NCBI GenBank assembly: GCA_025361645.1
Contig: JANYKI010000093.1
Coordinates: 1 to 64,000 of the forward strand
Length of the DNA: 64,000 nucleotides
Direction of reading: 5' to 3'
Source of the DNA: Methanothrix sp.
Lineage (GTDB): Archaea; Halobacteriota; Methanosarcinia; Methanotrichales; Methanotrichaceae
Below, in pieces: positions 42,962 through 52,251 of the stretch. The position numbers and the translations under genes were made by a program. The notes beneath the pieces are model-generated. The model was not told the DNA's origin. It ran no database searches and saw only the letters and a list, made by a program, of their open reading frames with translations. Each line of letters opens with the position of its first letter. Position 1 is the first letter of the stretch.

Positions 42962-44611
42962 CTATTCCTCTCCGCCCATACCACCCATGCCTGGTGGCAT
43001 GCCGCCCATACCGCCGGGCATACCGCCCGATCCGCCGGACTTGGAGGCGATGACATCGTCTATCCGGAGAATCATGACTGCGGCCTCAGTGGCACTGTTG
43101 ATGGCCTGGGTCTTGACCCGCAGAGGTTCGACAACGCCAAGCTTCAGCATGTCCACTGGCTCGCCGGTGTCCATGTCCAGGCCGGCGCTCTTGATGCCCT
43201 TCTCATGCTGGCTTCTCAGAGACACCAGGGAATCGATCTGATCCAGACCGGCGTTCTCGGCCAAGGTCTTGGGAATGACTTCCATGGAGTCCGCGAAGGC
43301 CTCAATGGCCAGCTGCTCGCGACCGCCCACGGTTGCCGCGTACTCGCGCAGGCGCAGCGCCAGCTCGACCTCAGGGGCACCGCCGCCGGGCACAATCTGT
43401 TTGTCTTCTACGACTACGCCCACAACGCGCAGTGCATCTTCCATGGCCCGGCTGAGCTCATCGACCACGTGTTCGGTTCCGCCTCGTAGGATGATGGATA
43501 CGGACTTGGGGTTCTCGCACTCTACTACGAAGGTCATCTTCTCGTCGCCAATCTTCCTCTCCTCGACAATGCCCGCTTTGCCCAGGTCGTTCTTGGTCAG
43601 ATCGTGGATGCTGGTGACAACTCTTCCGCCTGTAGCGCGGCCCAGCTTCTCCATATCGCTCTTCTTGACGCGGCGAACCGTGTAGATGCCGGCCTTGGCC
43701 AGGAAGTGCTGGGCCAGGTCATCGATGCCCTTTTGGCAGAAGACGACGTTAGCGCCGGTGGCCATGATGTCATCCACCATGCCCTTGAGCATGGTCTCTT
43801 CCTGGTCCAGGAAGGCCTGCAGTTGATCGGGCGAGGTGATCTCTATCTTGGCATCGACCTCGGTCTTCTCGATCTCGATGGCAGCATTAAGCAGCGCGAT
43901 CTTTGCGCCCGTGACCTTCTTGGGCATGTTGGGATGCAGCCGGTCCTTGTCGATGACCATGCCGTGTACCAGCTCGGAATCGGTAATTCCGCCGCCCACC
44001 TTCTTCTCCACGGTGATGTTGTCGGTGTCAACAGACCCGTCCTCATCCACTACGGCCTTGACAGCCTCAACGGCCAGGTTAGCCAGCTCGCCTCGAGCTG
44101 TGCCCGAGCCCTTGCCGGTCATGGCGGTGATGGCGATCTTCGTTAAAAACTCAGTATCCTTAACAGAGACATCCACGGCAATGGTCTTCAGAATTTCCAG
44201 GGACTTGTCTGCAGCAGCCCTGTAGCCGGCAGCGATAACCGTGGGATGAATCTCCTGATCCAGCAGAGCCTCGGCCTGCTTGAGCAGTTCCCCAGCAAGC
44301 ACCACGGCGGTAGTGGTTCCGTCTCCAACCTCAGCATCCTGGGTCTTGGCAATCTCCACCATCATCTTGGCGGCGGGGTGCTCGATGTCCATCTCTTTAA
44401 GAATGGTAACCCCATCGTTGGTTATTACTACGTCGCCCAGAGTGTCGACCAGCATCTTGTCCATGCCCTTGGGGCCGAGTGTGGTTCTAACGGCTCCTGC
44501 CACGGCCTTGGCGGCCATGATGTTCGACCTCTGTGCTTCCCGGCCAGCCGTTCTTTGGCTGCCTTCCTTGAGAATAACTACTTGCGCTCCACCAAATTGT
44601 CCTGCTGCCAT
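42962..44611 (-). CDS. Thermosome (group II chaperonin) subunit
   Basis: [70 protein letters not shown]-terminal GGM-rich tail. Confidence 0.98.
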   Translation of the reverse strand: MAAGQFGGAQVVILKEGSQRTAGREAQRSNIMAAKAVAGAVRTTLGPKGMDKMLVDTLGDVVITNDGVTILKEMDIEHPAAKMMVEIAKTQDAEVGDGTTTAVVLAGELLKQAEALLDQEIHPTVIAAGYRAAADKSLEILKTIAVDVSVKDTEFLTKIAITAMTGKGSGTARGELANLAVEAVKAVVDEDGSVDTDNITVEKKVGGGITDSELVHGMVIDKDRLHPNMPKKVTGAKIALLNAAIEIEKTEVDAKIEITSPDQLQAFLDQEETMLKGMVDDIMATGANVVFCQKGIDDLAQHFLAKAGIYTVRRVKKSDMEKLGRATGGRVVTSIHDLTKNDLGKAGIVEERKIGDEKMTFVVECENPKSVSIILRGGTEHVVDELSRAMEDALRVVGVVVEDKQIVPGGGAPEVELALRLREYAATVGGREQLAIEAFADSMEVIPKTLAENAGLDQIDSLVSLRSQHEKGIKSAGLDMDTGEPVDMLKLGVVEPLRVKTQAINSATEAAVMILRIDDVIASKSGGSGGMPGGMGGMPPGMGGMGGEE

Positions 44612-44780
44612 TTAATACCTCCAATTGCGATTTAGATCAAATTAAGGCATCGGATGTTTGAACGTCTATATGAAGGTTGCGAGAAGAGGTTCTGTTTGTG
44701 TAGTCCCGAAACCTTTGACTTTATAAACCCATCAAAAGGGCATCTGGATTGGCACACCAGCAAATGCAATGCTCACCAGA

Positions 44781-44795
44781 AAGCACTTATCTATT
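44781..44795. repeat. Target-site duplication copy 1 (AAGCACTTATCTATT)
   Basis: Identical 15-mer at 45867-45881. Confidence 0.9.
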
Positions 44796-45866
44796 TGTAG
44801 AGTCCCGAATGTTTGGCATTTATATACCACGCGATTCTTTTTAAATTTACCTTGTAGCATTAAAATCCCGCTCCATTCTCGAAAGGAATAAGTTTAGCTT
44901 GCATTCATCAGGTAATCTCGACCAAAATGCATCTTCAGGTGTCTGAAGATAGTGTTTTTCATCGAGGCTCTCGTGGTAGCGTGTCGAGTTATACCAATTC
45001 AAGAATTTGTCAAAATCATTGAACAATTTCCGACTCTTCTCGTAGGTATGATACCATTTTTCGATTTTCCCATTGGTCTGGGGATGCTTGACTCTGGCCA
45101 GAATATGTTTGATTTCATTTTTCGCCAAGAATGCATCGAAAGCACACTCAGATTCCCCATTTTTATCCGTCTTGTTTGCGAAGAATTGTGTGCCATGATC
45201 GGTGATGACCTCTCGGATCCTCCGGATCTCGCCGTAGTCCTCCAGCGCCTTTCTCACCAGGCCGATGCTAGCTTCACCAGTTGCCGCAGGAAATTCTCCG
45301 CCCGCTAGAATAAATCGCGAACTATCGTCGAGGACAACACAGACCTCTTTGCCATTGATCCGGCTCGTGTGCCAATCAAGACGAACTGCCGTGAGGCTGT
45401 GTTTTCGTTCATATCTGATCCAGGGCTTCCTGCGTTTCTTCTTTTTTTTGTTCTCAATTGCCAAGCCATTTTCAAGAAGAACCTGGTGGATGGCGTTGTG
45501 CGGTATATGCCTGCCATATTTGTGCTCGATTATCTTTTCAAGGCGTCTTGCTCCGGAATTTTGCTCTTTGTGGATTTCTAGAATAATGCGTGTATCTGCT
45601 TCGTCGAGATTTGTCTTTGGACGTCCAAATTTCTTTGGTGCCAATGGCTCCTTGTTTATCATCCAGTGTCCCCAGACGCGATTTACTGTTCGGATACTAA
45701 CCTTCATCTCTGCGGCAATGATTCTGGAGCTGATGTTATTGGTTTTTGATTGGATTATATACTTGACCTTGGCAGGAGTCAGCTTTAAAACTTTGTTTCG
45801 TCTGCCTTTGCCCATACCATGTCGAAGTGTATCTGTATATAAATGCCAAGCTTTTAGGACTCTACA
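44796..45866 (-). mobile_element. IS481-like insertion sequence, 1071 bp, complete
   Basis: TIRs TGTAGAGTCCCGAATGTTTGGCATTTATATAC (44796-44827) and its imperfect complement (45835-45866), flanked by the 15-bp direct repeat. Confidence 0.93.
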
Positions 45867-45872
45867 AAGCAC
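44847..45872 (-). CDS. IS481-like DDE (rve) transposase; functional start lies inside the element (e.g. MGKGRRNKVLKLTPAKV)
   Basis: HTH then RLDWHTSRINGKEVCVVLDDSSRFILAGGEF, ITDHGTQFFANK, HPQTNGKIEKWYHTYE (DDE integrase core). Confidence 0.92.
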   Translation of the reverse strand: MLCRVLKAWHLYTDTLRHGMGKGRRNKVLKLTPAKVKYIIQSKTNNISSRIIAAEMKVSIRTVNRVWGHWMINKEPLAPKKFGRPKTNLDEADTRIILEIHKEQNSGARRLEKIIEHKYGRHIPHNAIHQVLLENGLAIENKKKKKRRKPWIRYERKHSLTAVRLDWHTSRINGKEVCVVLDDSSRFILAGGEFPAATGEASIGLVRKALEDYGEIRRIREVITDHGTQFFANKTDKNGESECAFDAFLAKNEIKHILARVKHPQTNGKIEKWYHTYEKSRKLFNDFDKFLNWYNSTRYHESLDEKHYLQTPEDAFWSRLPDECKLNLFLSRMERDFNATR

Positions 45873-45881
45873 TTATCTATT
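45867..45881. repeat. Target-site duplication copy 2
   Basis: AAGCACTTATCTATT, identical to 44781-44795. Confidence 0.9.
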
Positions 45882-45950
45882 AAAAATCCTTAAATAGTAA
45901 TAATGTCCAAATTAATGACAATTGCAAAAAAATATTTGGTGGTTATTGGC

Positions 45951-46382
45951 ATGAAAAGAGTTTTGGTATGCATTATTTTATCACTACTATGGATATGTGT
46001 TGACTCTGTAAGCGCAGACACAATCTCTGCCCAGATAGACTCGTTCGATTTTCCCTCTGGAGACTGGTACCGAGGGTCCAATCAGGGTGGCGTCAATGCC
46101 TGGATAAAAAATACTGGTGATGTAGGCCATCTATTTTGGGTCTCCTACGAAGTGATGGATAGAAGCGGCCAGTGGTACAGTGCGCCTCCAGAGCCGGTAT
46201 ATGCGGAACCTGGCAGCAGCACATATTTTGTTGACCCGGTTTGGCATATTCCTGATGATGCCCAGCTGGGCAGCTACCAAGCGGATTTATATTTATATAG
46301 CTATTATGATAGTAACACGGGGGAGCTGTCCGAACAGCTGGATCAAGTTGACCAGGCAGGTGCATTTAGTGTTGTGGGATGA
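45951..46382 (+). CDS. Secreted hypothetical protein
   Basis: Signal peptide MKRVLVCIILSLLWICVDSVSA followed by a beta-rich domain. Confidence 0.6.
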   Translation: MKRVLVCIILSLLWICVDSVSADTISAQIDSFDFPSGDWYRGSNQGGVNAWIKNTGDVGHLFWVSYEVMDRSGQWYSAPPEPVYAEPGSSTYFVDPVWHIPDDAQLGSYQADLYLYSYYDSNTGELSEQLDQVDQAGAFSVVG

Positions 46383-46671
46383 AGCGGTAGAGTCAAGGCT
46401 AATAAAATTTGGGCCGCGTGGTGCGCCGCCATAGTTTCACTTTTTAACGCAAATTATTTTCGAGCGATGACGGCGAGACGAAGTGCTATGCAAATCAGAA
46501 TCTATCGAGCAATTACGGGACGTAAACAGGTAGCAACCGGGCGTTATGAATTGTTATGAACTTTTCTTAAACAAATTTAAATAGAAAATATACCGAATAT
46601 ACATTAAAGATTAAATCCTTATGGTGGATTCAGGTTGAATGCATCTAATGACGCTTTAAGGAGAATAAAAC

Positions 46672-46938
46672 GTGTTTAATACTGAAAGGAAGAATGAAAT
46701 GGGAGAAGCTGAGGTAGCGATATGCCCTCTGTGCGATTTACGGGTAGAATTTATAGGTGCTCCGATGGTTAGGTGTTATTCGACAGGAGAAACGTACGAA
46801 CCAGTGAAAATTAGATGGACTCAGAAATCAAAGATCCCGAAAGAAACCGGCTACGATGTGGAGAATATAAGGGGAAATGACAAGGTGCAAGATTTCTTGC
46901 CTAATGCACATCTGCAGGTAGATGAGATCGAAGCGTGA
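46672..46938 (+). CDS. Small CxxC-containing hypothetical protein
   Basis: MGEAEVAICPLCDLRVEFIGAPMVRCYSTGETYEPVKIRW...; weak. Confidence 0.45.
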   Translation: MFNTERKNEMGEAEVAICPLCDLRVEFIGAPMVRCYSTGETYEPVKIRWTQKSKIPKETGYDVENIRGNDKVQDFLPNAHLQVDEIEA

Positions 46939-47011
46939 ATCCTTGTTGGATGCAACCTCTTTTTCAGAGGAACATATAATTTAGAAAAAAGATTTATTTA
47001 TACAGAAGCGT

Positions 47012-47134
47012 TTACTCGCAGGTATCGAGCAGACTCTTCTTCTTGCCGCCTCTCTTGTCACCGAGTTTGATGGGCTCAACTTTTGCTTCCGGCTCTTCTT
47101 TCTTCTCTACTACCTTTTTTTCGTGGTGTGTCAT
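47012..47134 (-). CDS. 40-aa highly charged small protein (not in ORF track)
   Basis: MTHHEKKVVEKKEEPEAKVEPIKLGDKRGGKKKSLLDTCE*; GAGG-type RBS just upstream on the minus strand. Confidence 0.5.
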   Translation of the reverse strand: MTHHEKKVVEKKEEPEAKVEPIKLGDKRGGKKKSLLDTCE

Positions 47135-47242
47135 TTTGCTAGCCTCATTTTATTCTTGCAACTGATCTTAATTATAACTTCCGGTGGACAATATTAGAAA
47201 AACCACAATGTGCAATATGGCGCCGGAAAAATAAAAATTTGT

Positions 47243-48403
47243 TCAGAGGCTCTTCTGGTCGATAATGCAGGTGGGATCCTCCGCCAATATGTCTCCATGA
47301 TAGTAGTAGGCCTTCTGGCGGCATCCTCCGCACAGATCCAGGTATTCGCAACTTCCGCAGGCGCCTTTAAGGTTGGACTTGATACCCCGCAGCGCCAGTA
47401 GCTCCGCACAAGGGTGATCGATCCAGATATCCCGGAAGGAGCGCTCCCGTACATTGCCCACCACCACCTGGGGCATGAAGTGGCAGGGATGCACATCCCC
47501 TCGCTGATTGATGTTGGCCACCTTCACTCCCGTGGAGCAGCCGCCCGCATTGGTCAGCAACTTATGCACGCTCTCGCGCCGGGGATCGTCCTTTAATAGC
47601 TCCAGCAGATAGGCTCCATCCATGGGCGAGTCCGTGGTCAGAATCTCAATGTTCTCGCCTTTCAGCTCCTCGGCCGCTTCGGCCAGCAGGCGGATAACGC
47701 TGCGCCGCTGCTCGGGCGTGACGTCCCTGTCGGCCATGCCCGCCCCCCGGCCTGTGGGAACAAGATGGTAGAGACAGAATCGGGGGATGTTCTCCTGCAC
47801 TGCCAGGCTTAACAGAGCCGGAACATCCTGCCAGTTGTCACGGGTGAGCGTGAGGCGCAGCCCCGTCTTCAGGCCGGCGTCGCGGGCGTTCTTCAGTCCC
47901 TGCAAGGCCCGGGCATGCGCCCCATTCACGCCCCGAAAGGCGTCGTGGCTCTGCGCAGAAGCGGAGTCCAGGCTCACCCCTACGTATCTGATCTGGGCCT
48001 CCGCCAGAATCCTGGCCACCTCCGGGGTAATCAGGGTTCCATTGGTGGAGATGACTGTGCGTAGGCCCACCTCGCGGGCGTGGAAGGCCAGTGCATAGAA
48101 ATTGCGACTGAGAAGAGGCTCGCCGCCCGTGAAGATGAGGATGGGCACCTTCATCTCGGCCAGTTCATCCACCAGATGTATGCCCTCTTCCAGAGACATT
48201 TCCTCTCGCGCCTCATGGCCGGCATCCATGTAGCAGTGCTGGCAGGCCAGGTTGCAATGCTGGGTTAAATTCCACATCACGACGGGTTTGGACTGGGCCG
48301 AGAACCTGAGCAAATCAGGCGGCAGATTCTGGCATGACTCGGAAGCGCGCAGCGCCTCCCAAACAGTGGCCTGATCCGCCAGGGCTTTGGAAAATATTAT
48401 CAT
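47243..48403 (-). CDS. Radical SAM/SPASM protein of alternative heme biosynthesis (AhbC/AhbD/NirJ family)
   Basis: VVMWNLTQHCNLACQHCYMDAG, ILIFTGGEPLL, C-terminal SPASM Cys (CGSCEYLDLCGGCRQKAYY); clustered with hemL-hemC-cobA/hemD. Confidence 0.88.
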   Translation of the reverse strand: MIIFSKALADQATVWEALRASESCQNLPPDLLRFSAQSKPVVMWNLTQHCNLACQHCYMDAGHEAREEMSLEEGIHLVDELAEMKVPILIFTGGEPLLSRNFYALAFHAREVGLRTVISTNGTLITPEVARILAEAQIRYVGVSLDSASAQSHDAFRGVNGAHARALQGLKNARDAGLKTGLRLTLTRDNWQDVPALLSLAVQENIPRFCLYHLVPTGRGAGMADRDVTPEQRRSVIRLLAEAAEELKGENIEILTTDSPMDGAYLLELLKDDPRRESVHKLLTNAGGCSTGVKVANINQRGDVHPCHFMPQVVVGNVRERSFRDIWIDHPCAELLALRGIKSNLKGACGSCEYLDLCGGCRQKAYYYHGDILAEDPTCIIDQKSL

Positions 48404-49864
48404 TTATCCTGTCTTCTCCTGCAAAACGGCAAGCATAGCCTCAAAGGTAAATTTGTCCGGCATCACGTCCACTTCTACGCCAAGCCTTGTCAGCTCTTCT
48501 GCGGTGGGCTTGCCGATGACAGCGACTATGCCGGCGGCGAGAGCCAGACGTAGCTGTTTTTCCAGGCCCATCGCTCTGGCTCTTTCGATCAGATAGCGAG
48601 CTGTAGAGGAGCTGGTGAAGGCAAAAATGTCCACGCTTCTCGCCCTCTTTATCAGTTCGTCCAGGCGGGTGTCCCCGGAGGGCACAACCTCGTAAAGGGC
48701 AATGTCATCCACAAAGAGGCCCGCCGCCCTCAATCCCTCCGAGAGGTACAAGCTACCCTGCGCGCTGCGCAGGAAGATTATGCTCCGGCATTTTCCCTGC
48801 AGCATCTTCTCCATTCCTGCCGAGCTGTACTCCTCCGGCACCAGTGCCGTCAATCCCTGCTTGGCCAATGCCAGGGCGGTCTTGGGCCCAATGGCCACGA
48901 TCATCTTTTCCGATAATGCCTTGCCAATGGCGGGGCTTTGTAGTGCCATCTTCACACCATTGGCGCTGGTAAAAGCCACGCATTCAGCTCTTCTCAGCCG
49001 CTCCAGCAGATCTTCGGGCAAAGGCTTTTCCGCCAGAGTAATGGCCGGAGCCTGGATCGGTGCGAAGCCATAGCTCTCAGCCAGGTCCGCCGACTCCTTC
49101 TGCTGGGCAGCGGGCCGGAGAATAGCGATCTTCTTTTGCCCCAGCTTCTTCGCCAGCAAGACCACCTCGCCTACTACCAGTATGGCCGGCGACTCGATCC
49201 TTGCCTCTTTAGCCTTTTCGACTATACCGGCCAGCGTTGCTGAGATCATCCTTTGCTCCGGCCAGCCTCCCTTTTCAACCATGGCCGCCGGAGTTTGGGG
49301 CGATTTTCCGGCTTTTATCAGGGCCGTCACATTCTGCTCCAGGTGGGAGACGCCCATCAGGACAACTAGAGTTCCGCCCAGGGCGGCAATGGCCGCCCAG
49401 TCCAGTGGCGTCTCTTTTCCTGGTTCCTCGTGGCCGGTCACAATGATCAGCGAAGAGGCCACACCCCGGTGGGTTACGGGAATTCCGGCCAGCTCGGGAG
49501 CGGCAATGGAGGAGGTAACGCCTGGCACAACCTCAAAGGGTATGCCTTTTTCCTGCAAGGCCAGCGCCTCCTCTCCGCCCCGGCCAAAGAGGTAGGGATC
49601 GCCGCCCTTTAGCCGCACCACGATGTTTCCAGCTTCCGCTTTCTCGATGAGAAGCTGGTTGATGCCCTCCTGAGTCAGCTTGTGTCTGCCCGCATTTTTA
49701 CCCACGTCTATCAATTCCGCTTTAACCCCTTCCAGCATCCTGGGGTCAAGCAGCCGGTCGAATAGGACCACATCTGCAAGGCCAAGCAGCCTTTTCGCCT
49801 TCAAGGTCATGAGCTCGGGATCACCAGGGCCAGCTCCCACCAGATAAACCTTACCGCGTGCCAA
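48404..49864 (-). CDS. Fused uroporphyrinogen-III C-methyltransferase (CobA) / uroporphyrinogen-III synthase (HemD)
   Basis: GKVYLVGAGPGDPELMTLKAKRLLGLADVVLFDRL, VVRLKGGDPYLFGRGGEEA; C-terminal HemD domain (CVAFTSANGVKMAL, DIFAFTSSSTARYLI). Confidence 0.94.
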   Translation of the reverse strand: MARGKVYLVGAGPGDPELMTLKAKRLLGLADVVLFDRLLDPRMLEGVKAELIDVGKNAGRHKLTQEGINQLLIEKAEAGNIVVRLKGGDPYLFGRGGEEALALQEKGIPFEVVPGVTSSIAAPELAGIPVTHRGVASSLIIVTGHEEPGKETPLDWAAIAALGGTLVVLMGVSHLEQNVTALIKAGKSPQTPAAMVEKGGWPEQRMISATLAGIVEKAKEARIESPAILVVGEVVLLAKKLGQKKIAILRPAAQQKESADLAESYGFAPIQAPAITLAEKPLPEDLLERLRRAECVAFTSANGVKMALQSPAIGKALSEKMIVAIGPKTALALAKQGLTALVPEEYSSAGMEKMLQGKCRSIIFLRSAQGSLYLSEGLRAAGLFVDDIALYEVVPSGDTRLDELIKRARSVDIFAFTSSSTARYLIERARAMGLEKQLRLALAAGIVAVIGKPTAEELTRLGVEVDVMPDKFTFEAMLAVLQEKTG

Positions 49865-50768
49865 ATTCCTTCACCGCCTCGTCTACCAGCTCTCTTCCAC
49901 CATTCTTCATGAGCCTAATCCCCATATCTTCTGCCCCGACCAGGGGATCTTCATGCAATGAGATTTTTTCATCCAATCGCACAAACCTCTTGCCGTCCAA
50001 GGAGAGCACCTCAGCCAGGACACGTGCCTGGCCGTTGGAAACAATGGCGTGCACTGCCATAGGCACCACGCAGCCGCCTCCCACCGTCTCCAGGATCTTG
50101 CGCTCGATCATGGTCTCGGTTCTGCTGTGCGCATCATCCAGTGATCGGGAATAAAATTCGGCCTTCGATCCCTTCCTGGCTACGACTATTATCGTTCCCT
50201 GGTTGGCGGAGGGAACGAACCTCTCTCCATCCAGCGGCACATAATCCCTCTCCAGCCCCATCCTCTCGAGACCAGCCTTGGCCAGGACTATGGCATCGTA
50301 GTCCCCCTCATCCAGTTTGCGCATTCTAGTTTGCAGATTTCCTCGCAAGTTTGTTATCTTCAGATCGGGCCTGGCCCGGCGTAGCTGCGCCGTGCGCCGC
50401 ATGCTGGAGGTGCCTACGGTTGCCCCCTCTTTTAGCTCTTCTAAACATTTCGTCGAGCCGTCCCTGCAGAGCATTATATCATAGGGCGAATCGCGTTTCA
50501 AGATCGCGGCGATCGTCAGCTCTTCCGGCCTTTTTGTGGGCAGGTCCTTCATGCTGTGCACGGCTAAATCGATCTCGCCGCTGAGCATGCGTTCGTCAAT
50601 CTCTGCCACGAAGACGCCAAAGCCGGTGAGCTGGTGCAAAGGCTTGTCCAGGAAGACATCCCCGCTAGTCTTGACTAAGATCAGCTCCGTTTCTATGCTC
50701 AGGGATTGAAGCTTATCTTGCACAATCTGGGTCTGGCGAAGTGCCAGAGGGCTACCCCGGCTCCCCAC
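49851..50768 (-). CDS. hemC: Porphobilinogen deaminase
   Basis: GSRGSPLALRQTQIVQDKL, DLAVHSMKDLPT, GTSSMRRTAQLRRARPDLKITNLRGNLQTRMRKLDEGDYDAIVLAKAGLERM. Confidence 0.96.
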   Translation of the reverse strand: MGSRGSPLALRQTQIVQDKLQSLSIETELILVKTSGDVFLDKPLHQLTGFGVFVAEIDERMLSGEIDLAVHSMKDLPTKRPEELTIAAILKRDSPYDIMLCRDGSTKCLEELKEGATVGTSSMRRTAQLRRARPDLKITNLRGNLQTRMRKLDEGDYDAIVLAKAGLERMGLERDYVPLDGERFVPSANQGTIIVVARKGSKAEFYSRSLDDAHSRTETMIERKILETVGGGCVVPMAVHAIVSNGQARVLAEVLSLDGKRFVRLDEKISLHEDPLVGAEDMGIRLMKNGGRELVDEAVKEFGTR

Positions 50769-50770
50769 GA

Positions 50771-52039
50771 TCAGCTTTTCAGACAGGACTTAATCGCCTC
50801 CAGAGTGGTTTGTATGACTTCTGGGCTATGGGCTGCCGATATGAAATCAGTTTCATACTGGCTGGGGGTAAGGAAAATGCCGGCATCGAGCATGCGACGG
50901 AAAAAGGCTAGATAGCCAGCCTTGTCGCATTTCAGGGCCTGGGTATAATTATGAGGCTCTTCTCCAAAGAATATCTTGAACATGGAGGCGATGCCCACCA
51001 CGCTGTAGCCCAGCCGCAGGTCGTCCACAATCTCTTGCAGCCCCTTCCTCATCTGCATTCCAGTGTCATTGAGCCTCTCCAGAACATTTTCCTTCTCCAT
51101 GATGTCCAGGGTGGCCATGCCGGCGGCTAAAGAGACTGGACTGCCGTTGAAGGTTCCTGCCTGGTAGATGCCGCCGCCGGGCGCCACCTGCTCCATTAGA
51201 TCGCGCCGGCCGCCAAAGATGCCCACGGGAAAGCCCCCCCCGATGATCTTGCCTAAAGTGGTGAGATCAGGCTTTATGCCAAAGTGCTCTTGTGCACCGC
51301 CCAGGGATAGCCGGAAGCCGGTTATGACCTCGTCGAAGATGAGAAGCACATCATGCTCCTCTGTAAGTCGTCGCACGCCCTCCAGGTAACCCGGCTCCGG
51401 CAGCACCGGACCGATGTTGCCCAAGACGGGCTCCATGATCAGGCAGGCCATCTGGCAGGGATTGCTCCGGAGTACGCTCTCCAGGGCCTCCAGATCATTG
51501 TAGGGCACCTGCAAAGTGTTTTTGGCCGTGTCCATAGGCACGCCCCGTGAATCGGGAATGCCCAAAGTCGTAGCTCCCGAGCCGGCCTTCACCAGGACGC
51601 TGTCATGTGCCCCGTGAAAGCCGCCTTCTATCTTGATGATTTTATCCCGGCCTGTAGCGCCGCGCGCCACGCGAATGGCTGCCATGGTGGCCTCCGTGCC
51701 GGAGCTGACGAACCTCGCCATTTCCATGCTGGGATAAAGCCGGGTGATTCTCTCTGCGGCGGTAACCTCCAGTTGGGAGGGGGTTCCATAAAGCCAGCCA
51801 CGGCTCATCTGATCAGTCACAGCCCGTACAATGGCAGGATGGCGGTGGCCCAGGATCATGGGTCCGTATGCTAAGCAGTAATCGATGAACCTGTTGTCAT
51901 CGGCATCCCATAGATAGGGGCCATCTGCTCGGGCCGTGTAAAAGGGGCAGGGTGAGATGGCGCGCACGGGGCTGGATACGCCGCCGGGCATCAGCTTTTT
52001 GGCGCAATCAAAGAGACGGATGGAAGAATTAAGATGCAT
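50771..52039 (-). CDS. hemL: Glutamate-1-semialdehyde 2,1-aminomutase
   Basis: [87 protein letters not shown]. Confidence 0.97.
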   Translation of the reverse strand: MHLNSSIRLFDCAKKLMPGGVSSPVRAISPCPFYTARADGPYLWDADDNRFIDYCLAYGPMILGHRHPAIVRAVTDQMSRGWLYGTPSQLEVTAAERITRLYPSMEMARFVSSGTEATMAAIRVARGATGRDKIIKIEGGFHGAHDSVLVKAGSGATTLGIPDSRGVPMDTAKNTLQVPYNDLEALESVLRSNPCQMACLIMEPVLGNIGPVLPEPGYLEGVRRLTEEHDVLLIFDEVITGFRLSLGGAQEHFGIKPDLTTLGKIIGGGFPVGIFGGRRDLMEQVAPGGGIYQAGTFNGSPVSLAAGMATLDIMEKENVLERLNDTGMQMRKGLQEIVDDLRLGYSVVGIASMFKIFFGEEPHNYTQALKCDKAGYLAFFRRMLDAGIFLTPSQYETDFISAAHSPEVIQTTLEAIKSCLKS

Positions 52040-52251
52040 GAGAAGAGCTACCCTGCGGGGCAGATTAATCAAACTTGCGAGCCGTTCATGCTGCTACTAT
52101 TATTATTTACGAAAAGTATATATAATATCAACTACAATCCTAACTATATTAGTATTATAAGTGTGTAATAAGAATTAATGCGGCTAAAGAGGCGAGTTGG
52201 TCCGGTGGCGTAGTAATAAAATAATATATATGTTAGAAGGGATGGCACGAG

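Noticed and set aside
42965-43030. GGM-rich repeat coding region
   Set aside because: Normal C-terminal tail of group II chaperonins, not a novel repeat.
43604-44146. 180-aa plus-strand ORF
   Set aside because: Antisense shadow of the thermosome gene.
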